64,000 nucleotides of DNA from Pedobacter fastidiosus. GTDB taxonomy: Bacteria; Bacteroidota; Bacteroidia; Sphingobacteriales; Sphingobacteriaceae. The translations under genes and the position numbers were made by a program. Shown here one piece after another: positions 8,882 through 17,600 of this stretch. The notes beneath the pieces are model-generated. The model saw only the letters and a list, made by a program, of their open reading frames with translations. It ran no database searches and was not told where the DNA came from. The stretch lies in NCBI RefSeq assembly GCF_014306625.1, contig NZ_JACRYL010000005.1, positions 1 through 64,000 on the forward strand, given 5' to 3'. The stretch's first letter is position 1. Each line of letters begins with the position of its first letter.

Positions 8882-8889
8882 TATCTTTG
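8882..8889 (+). promoter_or_regulatory. -7 box just before the AEC transporter gene
   Basis: TATCTTTG matches TAnnTTTG exactly but has no clear -33 box at the usual spacing. It ends 9 bases before the ATG at 8899, so the transcript would have almost no leader. It also argues against the TTG at 8887, which lies inside the box. Confidence 0.4.
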
Positions 8890-8898
8890 CCGTATTCA

Positions 8899-9810
8899 AT
8901 GGCAAATTTCATTTTAATCGGACTATGTATCCTCGCGGGAATTCTTTTCCGCAAAAGTAAAACCTTACCAAAAGACGCTCATAAGGGCATTAATGCTTGG
9001 ATAATTTACATCGCTCTTCCTGCGGTTTCATTTAAATATCTCCCGCATATTACCTGGACAAAAGACTTATTATTTCCTGCTTTGGCCCCGATTTGTATCT
9101 GGATGTTGGGTTGGTTATTCATCACCATTTATTCGAAGTTTACAAAAATTAGCAGGGCCACTTCTGGTGGATTGAAACTGGTGAGTTCGTTGAGCAATAC
9201 TTCGTTTATTGGTTTTCCGTTAATTATCGCCTATTTCAGCGAAAAGGAATTGGCTATTGCCATAATCTGCGACCAGGTTACTTTTACGTTATTATCTACC
9301 ATTGGTATTATTGTTGCAATTCGTTCTTCGCAACAGCAGAAATTAAGTGCTAAACTTGTACTTAAAAAAGTGCTTACTTTTCCCCCATTGATTGGTTGCG
9401 TTTTGGCCTTGATTTTACCTCGATATTTAAACTTATCTTCTTTGGATATTCTCTTTGATAAACTGGCCGGAACTGTTGGTCCGCTGGCCTTATTTTCTAT
9501 TGGATTACAATTGAAATTTGGAGGATGGTTTAGTGAAATCAAACACATCAGCTTTGCTTTATTATACAAATTGATTTTGGCACCACTTTCAATTTTGGTT
9601 ATCGCTTTGCTTTTAGGGATGAACGGCATGATTACCAAAATCACGATTTTCGAAATGGCAATGCCGACATTGTTAACCGCTGGCGTTGTTGCCGACCAAT
9701 ATAATTTAAATCCAAAGGTTTCTAATCTGGTGGTTGGGATAGGGATTTTGTTATCGTTTATTACAACGGGGCTTTGGTGGTTGGTGTTGAATTATTCGGG
9801 TTTGTTTTAG
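8899..9810 (+). CDS. AEC family (auxin efflux carrier-type) transporter
   Basis: This inner membrane permease of about 303 residues has some ten hydrophobic segments covering nearly the whole chain, as in the Mem_trans/AEC family, which includes malonate and other organic-acid carriers. Recognisable features are the N-terminal MANFILIGLCILAGILFRKS, the SNTSFIGFPLI segment and the EMAMPTLLTAGVVADQYNL segment near the end. The substrate cannot be read from sequence. I chose the ATG at 8899 over an in-frame TTG at 8887 because the TTG falls in the probable -7 box. The gene converges on the serine dehydratase gene across a repeat-filled gap. Confidence 0.88.
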   Translation: MANFILIGLCILAGILFRKSKTLPKDAHKGINAWIIYIALPAVSFKYLPHITWTKDLLFPALAPICIWMLGWLFITIYSKFTKISRATSGGLKLVSSLSNTSFIGFPLIIAYFSEKELAIAIICDQVTFTLLSTIGIIVAIRSSQQQKLSAKLVLKKVLTFPPLIGCVLALILPRYLNLSSLDILFDKLAGTVGPLALFSIGLQLKFGGWFSEIKHISFALLYKLILAPLSILVIALLLGMNGMITKITIFEMAMPTLLTAGVVADQYNLNPKVSNLVVGIGILLSFITTGLWWLVLNYSGLF

Positions 9811-9882
9811 GTTTACCGGCAAAAGGGTTTTACGATATAAGGCATTTAAGAAAATATAAGTTGGATGCAGAGATTTTAGCCA

Positions 9883-10397
9883 AAAAGGCACAAAAGAACA
9901 CAAAGGCTTAAAGAGAATTTAACCACAGATAAGAAAAGATGAACACAGATATTGATAACTTGGTTTAAATTCTGTCCTTGAAATCCCTCTCTTCCGGAGA
10001 GGGACAGCACAAACCCACCCAATCCACTACCTTTAAATAGGGTGAGGCCTTTTAACCACAAAGGCACAAAAGAACACAAAGACTTAAAGAGAATTTAACC
10101 ACTAGGTTTAACTTCTTGCCCTCTAAATCCTTGATACCTTGGTTTAAATTGCTACACTTCAAATCCTTCTCCTTCGGAGAGGGACAGCACAAACCCACCC
10201 AATCCACTAGCTTTAAATAGGGTGAGGCCTTTTAACCACAAAAGAACACAAAACTTAAAGAGAATTTAACCACAGATAAGAAAAGATGAACACAGATATT
10301 GATAACTTGGTTTAAATTCTGTCCTTGAAATCCCTCTCTTCCGGAGAGGGACAGCACAAACCCACCCAAACCATTACCTTTAAATAGGTGAGGCCTT
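9883..10397. repeat. Threefold intergenic tandem repeat (about 175 bp units)
   Basis: Three imperfect direct copies start at AAGAGAATTT at 9911, 10087 and 10258, and a partial unit at 9883-9910 precedes them. Each contains a TTAACCAC block, TTGGTTTAAATT, a CCCTCTC/GAGAGGG-type hairpin, GGACAGCACAAACCCACCCA and GGTGAGGCCTTTTAAC. Copies 1 and 3 are nearly identical; copy 2 diverges in its first third. The third copy ends in the stop codon of the serine dehydratase gene. Open frames in this region (9876-10079 and 10232-10468, minus) are repeat-derived and not believable as genes. Confidence 0.85.
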
Positions 10398-11825
10398 TTA
10401 ACACTCAGGCAAACTAATCGGGATATTCGTAGCCAAACCACCATCAGAAGTCTCTTTATATTTAGCATTCATATCTAAGGCTGTTTCCCACATCGTATTC
10501 ACTACCGCATCTAAACTTACCTTTGCTTTATCAGGATTACTTTGTAAAGCCAACTGACTTGCGGTAATCGCCTTTATTGCCCCCATGGTATTTCTTTCGA
10601 TGCAAGGAATTTGAACTAGTCCACCGATTGGGTCACAGGTTAAACCTAAGTGATGCTCCATAGCGATTTCCGCAGCCATTAAAACCTGTCTTTGAGAACC
10701 GCCTAAACATTCGGTTAATGCTGCAGCAGCCATTGCAGAAGAAACTCCAATTTCTGCCTGACAACCACCCATCGCAGCTGAGATGGTTGCTCCTTTTTTG
10801 AAGATGCTTCCAACCTCTGATGCACAAGCAATAAACTGAATGATTTTCTCATCAGAATAACCATCACAGAAAGCGATATAATATTGTAAAACAGCTGGAA
10901 TTACACCTGCTGCACCATTTGTTGGCGCTGTAACTACTCGTCCGAATGAAGCATTTTCTTCGTTAACAGCAAGTGCAAAGCAACTTACCCAATCTAATAT
11001 ATAATTGAAGCCATTTCCACCGTTTCTGATCGCGGTTAACCAGCTATCATAATCGTGGTATTCACTCTTGCCAATCAACCTTTTATTTAATGGAAACGCT
11101 CTTCTGGCAACATCCAATCCACCCGGTAAAAAACCTGTAGTGTGGCAACCTCGGTAAGTGCAATCTCGCATTACGGCGAAATGTTGAAGTATGCCCGCTT
11201 TGGTAACCGATTCTGGTCGCCAGGCAGTTTCATTTTCCATTACTATTTCGCTCACTTTTAATCCTGTAGATAAACACCAATGCAAGAGTTCTTTTGCTTT
11301 TTCAACCGGAAAGGGCAAATCAACCTGCACCTTTTGGCTATTATCTTCCCCCTCTTTAACTACAAAGCCACCACCTATGGAATAATAAGTTTCAGAAAAA
11401 GCCTTACCACTTTTTAAAAAGGCTTGAAAAGTAACCGCGTTCGGATGAAACGGGAGACTTTCGGCAAAAAGGAAAAGTAAATCGTTATTGTAATCGAAAT
11501 TAATAATTAACTGCCCTGCTAAATTTAGTTTTTTACTGGTTTGAATTCCTTCAAAAGTTGGTGTAACTGCATCAACATCAAAAGTTACAGGATCTGCTCC
11601 AGTTAAGCCCAAAAGAATAGCAACATCTGTTCCATGGCCTTTACCTGTTTTAGCAAGTGAGCCGTAAAGCAATATTTTAACCATCTCCACATCCTCTAGA
11701 AGATTTTTTTCTTTAAGTGATGCGGTGAATTGTTGGGCAGCTCGCCACGGACCAAGCGTGTGAGAACTTGATGGGCCAATGCCTATTTTAAAAATATCGA
11801 AAACCGAAATCTGTTCTTTAATCAT
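10398..11825 (-). CDS. sdaA: L-serine ammonia-lyase (iron-sulfur type, single chain)
   Basis: The enzyme deaminates L-serine to pyruvate and ammonia using a 4Fe-4S cluster. The 475-residue chain fuses the beta-like domain ([20 protein letters not shown] at the N-terminus) and the alpha domain. The three probable cluster cysteines are Cys355 (GGCQAEIG), Cys397 (LTCDPIGG) and Cys408 (IPCIERN). A -7 box, TAGCTTTG on the minus strand (11843-11850), lies just upstream. Its stop codon abuts the tandem repeat array. The gene diverges from the TonB-domain protein gene. Confidence 0.95.
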   Translation of the reverse strand: MIKEQISVFDIFKIGIGPSSSHTLGPWRAAQQFTASLKEKNLLEDVEMVKILLYGSLAKTGKGHGTDVAILLGLTGADPVTFDVDAVTPTFEGIQTSKKLNLAGQLIINFDYNNDLLFLFAESLPFHPNAVTFQAFLKSGKAFSETYYSIGGGFVVKEGEDNSQKVQVDLPFPVEKAKELLHWCLSTGLKVSEIVMENETAWRPESVTKAGILQHFAVMRDCTYRGCHTTGFLPGGLDVARRAFPLNKRLIGKSEYHDYDSWLTAIRNGGNGFNYILDWVSCFALAVNEENASFGRVVTAPTNGAAGVIPAVLQYYIAFCDGYSDEKIIQFIACASEVGSIFKKGATISAAMGGCQAEIGVSSAMAAAALTECLGGSQRQVLMAAEIAMEHHLGLTCDPIGGLVQIPCIERNTMGAIKAITASQLALQSNPDKAKVSLDAVVNTMWETALDMNAKYKETSDGGLATNIPISLPEC

Positions 11826-11842
11826 GAAGCTAGTTAGTTGTA

Positions 11843-11850
11843 CAAAGCTA
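11843..11850 (-). promoter_or_regulatory. -7 box of the serine dehydratase gene
   Basis: Minus strand TAGCTTTG matches TAnnTTTG exactly, 17 bases before the ATG. No convincing -33 box was found at 19-21 bp. Confidence 0.4.
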
Positions 11851-11951
11851 AGATTTGTTTTAATAAAATTATCTTCTGAATATAATGTCTTCTTTACAAG
11901 AATTTAATTTAATCCGTTTTAATATTTATCAATTCTAATTAGATTTACCAA

Positions 11952-12953
11952 ATGAAATTACGCTTCCTCACCACCGTATTATTTGCATTATGTTTATCTG
12001 TTCAGGCACAGAAAAAACAAAATATTTATTATCTAAAGGATAATGGAAAAGAGGTTTTAGACCAAAAAGAAGCCGATCTTATAAGGGTTATTCAAGAACC
12101 GGATTCTGGAGATACCCGTTTCAAATTAATAGAATTTTTTAAAAATGGAAAAAAGAAATCTCAGGGGTATGTAAGTGCTTTCGAGCCCAGATTAATTTTT
12201 GAGGGGCCTGTTTTAAGTTTTGATAGTACAGGTAGAAGAACTCAAATTATGAATTATGATAAAGGTGTTCTCTCTGGAACCTCCATATTTTATCACAGCA
12301 ATGGCAAAGAGAAACGAAGAGCAGAGTACATTAAGAATACACCCATAGATAACCAAATGATTGGAATTAGTTCATCATTAAACGAATTCATATTCAATAC
12401 AAATTCCAAAATTATTTACGATGCAGATTCTAATGGTGTGGCTAATATTGTGGATGGAAACGGCCATTTAAAAGAAATTACGAAATACAAAGATGACGAG
12501 CTTGTAGAGGAAGGCGATTATGTTAACGGATTTAAGCAAGGCATCTGGACCGGAAAGTTTTCTAAAAATACAGATACCTATAAAGAAACCTACGATGCTA
12601 ATAAATTGATCTCAGGAGAAAGTACTAAAGAAGGCAAAACTTACTCTTATACTACAAACATGGAGGCTCCCGAATTTCCGGGAGGACAAAAAGCATGGAA
12701 TAACTATTTAGGCTCAGCGACCAAATACCCTGCTGATGCGCAAAAAGCGGGTGTTAGAGGAAAAGTTATGGCAATCTTTGTGGTTGATCAAAAGGGAAAT
12801 CTTGTCGATATTAAGATAATCTCATCCGTTTACCCCTCTATAGATGAAGAAGCACGACGGGTATTAAGTTCGGCTCCACGTTGGAAACCAGCTAAACAAA
12901 AAGGAATTCCCGTTAGAGTGAAATATAATCAGAATATTAATTTCAACTTTTAG
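11952..12953 (+). CDS. TonB C-terminal domain protein with MORN-like repeats
   Basis: This is a 333-residue exported protein. A signal peptide (MKLRFLTTVLFALCLSVQAQ) is followed by a region with toxin-antitoxin-like MORN repeats (for example EGDYVNGFKQGIWTGKF around 190-210). The C-terminal TonB domain (about 235-333) shows EFPGGQKAWNNYL, YPADAQKAGVRGKV and APRWKPAKQKGIPVRVKYN. Such proteins are annotated as energy-transducer TonB in Bacteroidota, but this one has a cleavable signal and no proline-rich spacer, so energising a transporter is doubtful. It is a single gene, divergent from sdaA and convergent with mgtC. Confidence 0.85.
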   Translation: MKLRFLTTVLFALCLSVQAQKKQNIYYLKDNGKEVLDQKEADLIRVIQEPDSGDTRFKLIEFFKNGKKKSQGYVSAFEPRLIFEGPVLSFDSTGRRTQIMNYDKGVLSGTSIFYHSNGKEKRRAEYIKNTPIDNQMIGISSSLNEFIFNTNSKIIYDADSNGVANIVDGNGHLKEITKYKDDELVEEGDYVNGFKQGIWTGKFSKNTDTYKETYDANKLISGESTKEGKTYSYTTNMEAPEFPGGQKAWNNYLGSATKYPADAQKAGVRGKVMAIFVVDQKGNLVDIKIISSVYPSIDEEARRVLSSAPRWKPAKQKGIPVRVKYNQNINFNF

Positions 12954-12960
12954 TTAGCCT

Positions 12961-13620
12961 TTAAAAATCAAACTCTATAATTTCATTATCCTTTAACATT
13001 TTTTCAACGAATTTTTGATGGTTCTTCGGTGTTCCCGTAGCTACCCAATTTCCTGTAATAATGTTATTTACCAGTTGATGCTTTCCGCGTTGGGGCTTAA
13101 GTTTGTTCTCTCTAAAAACTTCTTCATAGCTTTCCAAATCGCCGTGGGCATGTTGTTTTTTAACGATTCGATAAATACGTTTTGTAAAACGGCGATCGCC
13201 AATTTCTTCTAGGAAAGGAAAGATAATTAGCGCCAAAAGCACAACGATGGTAACGCCGATTGCCTGTTCATAATAGCCCGAACCTATTGCCATGCCGATG
13301 GCTGCAACAATCCAGATGATGCAAGCGGTTGTTAAACCTTTAACTCTGTTTTCCTCTTTAAAAATTACTCCCGCTCCTAAAAATCCTATTCCGGTTACAA
13401 TATTTGAGGCAATTCTATCTTGACTTGTGGCGCCTATTTTTATAGAAAGAATTGTAAATAATGTGGCGCCCAAGCCGATCATCATCATGGTTTTTAGCCC
13501 GGCTGATTTACTTCGATATTCGCGTTCAGCGCCAATTAAGCCACAAAGGAGTGTAGCTAAAAGAAATTTATTGACTTCGCTTTGCGTTATAAAATGGTTG
13601 CTATCTAGTAGATCGTTCAT
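12961..13620 (-). CDS. MgtC/SapB family membrane protein
   Basis: This 219-residue protein has four or five N-terminal transmembrane segments with the MgtC core (LCGLIGAEREYRSKSAGLKT, GIGFLGAGVIFKE, VKGLTTACIIWIVAAIGMA) and a cytoplasmic C-terminal part (about 145-219). The family is linked to magnesium limitation and, in pathogens, to inhibition of ATP synthase; the role here is unknown. It lies 26 bp after the PorP/SprF gene on the same strand. A hairpin with 8 bp arms (13621-13646) fills that gap and may reduce read-through. Confidence 0.88.
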   Translation of the reverse strand: MNDLLDSNHFITQSEVNKFLLATLLCGLIGAEREYRSKSAGLKTMMMIGLGATLFTILSIKIGATSQDRIASNIVTGIGFLGAGVIFKEENRVKGLTTACIIWIVAAIGMAIGSGYYEQAIGVTIVVLLALIIFPFLEEIGDRRFTKRIYRIVKKQHAHGDLESYEEVFRENKLKPQRGKHQLVNNIITGNWVATGTPKNHQKFVEKMLKDNEIIEFDF

Positions 13621-13646
13621 TTTGGCTTCAATTTAACAAAGCCAAA
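13621..13646. repeat. Short inverted repeat between porP-like and mgtC-like genes
   Basis: TTTGGCTT (13621-13628) pairs with AAGCCAAA (13639-13646). It fills the whole gap between the two minus-strand genes. No T-run follows, so it is at best an attenuating structure. Confidence 0.4.
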
Positions 13647-14669
13647 TTAATAAAAATCGTAACATCTTAAGCCATTTGCTCTACCACCATTAGAACTATT
13701 TGGAAAATATTTTTCATAGCCAACTCCAATTTCTGTAGATCCGCTGGTATTGGTATAGTTAAGTTTCGAGGTTGTAGCGTCGTGACTAATTCCTAATCTA
13801 AATTTCTCTCCATTGGTTCTACGATTAAAAATATCGAAGATTACCGAAAATACAATTGCATCGTTGCCGTTAGAATTTCCATCATTACGATACCAAATGC
13901 CTGCATTAATACCTGCGTATTTAAACTGAGTACCAAAACTGTACGACATCACATTCTGCTGTTTATAAACCACCACAGAGGGAATTAGATAGGTTCCATC
14001 TCGATCATATTGATCCGGAATCAAAGAAAGTTTATAACTCAAGTTTCCAGAAATACGGATCGGGAGCTTAGATTGAAAACCACTTAAAGATTCGTCTGGG
14101 CGATTGAGGTGATGCATTCCTGCTCCCAGCATAAATTTTCCATATACCAAATTGGCGCCGGCATTTGCATCGAAGTAAAAGCGACTATCTACACTCGGCC
14201 TTTCTGCACCAGACACACTGCCCGGAATGTAACCCTGACTCAAATCTACCTGATCGCCAAAAACAAGCTTACTCCAATCTAACTTTTGATTGGTGATACC
14301 GCCTTGCAAACCAAAAGACAGCGTAAAATCATCGCCTCCAATAATATAAGAATAACTTAGGGCTACATTATTTTTGACTAAATAAGCTGTTCCCTCACTA
14401 CTTCGGTTAAAAATTATGCCTAAGCCACTGTTAATCTTCTGCAGGTTTAAATCTGCCGATGCGCTCATGTACGAAAAATCGCTGGCTAAGCCTGTCCATT
14501 GATTTCTATACAAAGCATTAAACCGAATATCGCCCTCGAACTGTCCTGTTAGTGCCGGATTTAAGTAAATCGGTGCATTATAAAATTGCGAGAATATATG
14601 ATCTTGCCCAAAAGAAATTAAAGGCAAGCTCAGCACAAGCATAAAAAACATCATCCTCCTCATCATCAT
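13647..14669 (-). CDS. PorP/SprF family type IX secretion partner
   Basis: This 340-residue outer membrane beta-barrel protein of the PorP/SprF family has a signal peptide ending at FGQ and the family hallmark HIFSQFYNAPIYLNPALTG, followed by alternating barrel strands. Family members support secretion or surface attachment of T9SS cargo with type B sorting domains and are often encoded next to that cargo. Here the start codon overlaps the last 4 bases of the giant PKD protein gene, which has such a domain. Translational coupling and a dedicated partner role are strongly suggested. Confidence 0.92.
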   Translation of the reverse strand: MMMRRMMFFMLVLSLPLISFGQDHIFSQFYNAPIYLNPALTGQFEGDIRFNALYRNQWTGLASDFSYMSASADLNLQKINSGLGIIFNRSSEGTAYLVKNNVALSYSYIIGGDDFTLSFGLQGGITNQKLDWSKLVFGDQVDLSQGYIPGSVSGAERPSVDSRFYFDANAGANLVYGKFMLGAGMHHLNRPDESLSGFQSKLPIRISGNLSYKLSLIPDQYDRDGTYLIPSVVVYKQQNVMSYSFGTQFKYAGINAGIWYRNDGNSNGNDAIVFSVIFDIFNRRTNGEKFRLGISHDATTSKLNYTNTSGSTEIGVGYEKYFPNSSNGGRANGLRCYDFY

Positions 14670-17600
14670 CTTATTAAATATATTAAGCCTGTTTTTCTCG
14701 GTGGAGAAGAATCATATGTCATTCCTTTCCAATCGCTTCCATTAATAAATTTTACTTCTATGCGCCAATAATAAACGCCTTGTTGTTGTGGTTGTCCATT
14801 GTAAGTTCCATCCCAGCCCTCCATTGGTGCATTATCATCAAGTTTTGTGGTTTCCCAAAGCATTTGCCCCCACTTATTAAAGATCATCATGTGCCAATCC
14901 TGAATTCCTCTCCCCTTTGCCTTAAAAATTCGAAGTTCGTTTTTAGCACTTGCGGGCATAAATGAATTAGGCAGATTTAAAAAGCCTGGTACACCAATAA
15001 TCCGCACCGATTGGAAAGTATTTGAAGAGCAACCTTCTTTACTTAAAATTTTGAGCGTTACATTATAAACGCCTTCTTCAGCATAGGTATGAATTGGGTT
15101 TTGAAGCGTAGAAACAGAGCCATCTCCAAAACTCCACTCCCAGCTTACGGCACCTAAACTGGTATCTTTAAAACTAAAAGTATAATTAGGAATCGATGTT
15201 TCATTACCGGGACTTATTGTAAAAAATGCTTGTGGTGGCGCAACTATACTGATGTAATTTTGTACCGTTACAGTATTTTTACAGCCCAAAAGATTAGTTG
15301 AAGTTAAGGTAACTGTATAATTTACACCCGAACCTTTGTAAGTATGCTGAGGTTCAAATTCTGCTGACGTGGTTCCATCTCCAAAATCCCATAGGTAACC
15401 AATCGCATTTTTACTGCTGTTTTTAAATTTCACCAAAGTTCCATCACAACCTATCGTTCTATCTGATGTAAAGCCAACTGTTGGCTGATCCAAGACCGTT
15501 ATCGTTTCTGTTGTTTGTGCATTCGAGCAATTGTTCGAGGCATATAACGTAACCGTATATACACCAGCTTTTGTAAATACATGCTGAACAACTTCTGGTG
15601 CAGAATTGGTAACTTGTGTCCCACTTCCATCACCAAAATCATAAACAAAACGATTAGCACCTTTGGTGTTGTTGAAAAAATTAACGGTTAATGGTGCGCA
15701 ACCCTGCAACTCGCCAGCATTTACTACCATTTCTGGCGTAATATTATTTGGGGAAACCCGAAGGGTGTAATTCGAAGTGCTTTTACCACAGGCATTTTCG
15801 GCCGTCATGGTAATTACATAATCGCGAACGACCAAAGTGGTAAATAAATGGCTAACCGTACTTCTATCCGTCGTGGTTACAAGTGGAGAACCATCATTAA
15901 AATCGAAGGTATATGTTGTTCCAGAACTCTCCGGAGATGTATTACTAAAATTAACCGTCAAAGGCGAACAGCCTGCGGTTTTATCAGGACTAAAAATTGA
16001 AACGGCTTTTCCTTGAACAAATACCGTTGAGGTTTGAGTTGTTGTTCCGCAAGGGGTAACTGCACTTAGAATTACGGTGTAGGTAACGTCTTTTCCTGTC
16101 GGGTCTGCCTGATAAATTACAGCTGGTGGTTGAGCCAGGTTTGATGTAGTTCCATTACCAAAATCCCATTTAAAGGCAGAAGCAGTTAGAGAGTTTGAGG
16201 TATTGGTAAAATTAACCGATAATGGCCCGCAACCTTGGGTTGCAGATTGTGTATAACTCGCCGTTACACTTTGCTGGGTTGAAAATGTGTGTGAAGTTTC
16301 TGCACCAATACAGCCCAAACTACTGGTAACAACAAGTTTGATAATAACACTTTTATTATCGCCAACAATGGTAAAACCAGGGAAAGTAATTCCTGTTCCA
16401 ATTTGAACATTATCTGCAAACCAAGTATAAGTATTGTTTCTATCGGGGTATGGCGTTGCCTTAACATTGGTAGGGGTTAAAACAAATGGCGGACAGCCCG
16501 TATCAGAAGTATAAGTAATTTCTGCTCTAGCCGGAGGATTTAAAGTGATTTTAACTTGATTGCTTAAATTACCAGAACAAGCTCCACTGGAAACCGATCG
16601 CCTATATAAAACAGTTGCTGTTGGTGCTGGAGGTGTAAAGTTAATTCCGGTAGCGCCATTAACATCAACCCAAGTTACACCATTATCTAAACTAGATTGC
16701 CATTGATAAAGGTAAGTCCCACTTCCACCAGTTGGTGTAGAACCCGTAATTTGATTCGCAACACCGCCAACACAAATACTTTGATCGGCAGAAATTGTAT
16801 TGTTTCCCAAACCCGGCAAGGTCTGAATTTGAATTGAATTGCTGTTTGAGGTACACGTATTACTGTTTACAATCCTTCTATAAAAAGTGGAAGCCGTAAT
16901 GGGTATTGTTAGATCTTTTCCTGTTTGTCCATTAACATTAGCCCAGGTTGCCCCATCAGGACTACTTTGCCATTGGAAAGTATAAGTGCCACTTCCGCCG
17001 GTTGGCGTATTGCCAATAATGGAGATATTAGATCCAGAACAAACCGTTGTAAAGGTAGAGGTTATGGTATTTATTAAACTTGGATAATAAGTAACCATTG
17101 TCTCAGAAAAAGTGGTGGGGCAGGTTGCGAAACCAGTTATTGTCCATCTAAAAGTGTAATTCTCTCCGGGAATCAAGCCTGTTACCGTTGTGTTATATAA
17201 AGTTGGATCTGTAATGGTAACGCCAGTTTGAGCAGAAACTAAAGTCCATGTTCCCGTATATGGCGCAGGATTATTTCCATTTAACGTGGCTTGATTTCCA
17301 CTACATAAACTTTGATTGGCTCCAGCATTAGAAGCCGTTGTACCTGCATTAACGGTTATGGTGCTTACTGTAGAACTAGCCTCCGCACATACTCCATTAG
17401 ATACAATTGCCCTAAATTTGGTTGTCACCGTTAAGTTTGAGAAAACATAAGGATTTGCTGTCGATACAATCGGAATCCAGCTCACCCCGTTATCAACCGA
17501 TCTTTCCCAGCGAATGATATTTCCAATTTGACCTACTAAGCCAATATTGCCACCATTTGTTCCACTACAAACTGCTACATCTCCACTTGTTGTTCCGCCA

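Noticed and set aside
8887-8898. TTG start for the AEC transporter
   Set aside because: It falls inside the probable -7 box; the ATG at 8899 gives a normal membrane-protein start.
9883-10397. CRISPR array
   Set aside because: Units are about 175 bp with diverged centres, not short identical repeats with unique spacers, and no cas gene is present.
9876-10468. Minus-strand open frames sharing GNGLGGFVLSLSGREGFQGQ
   Set aside because: They are translations of the intergenic repeat, not genes. The shared peptide reflects repeated DNA.
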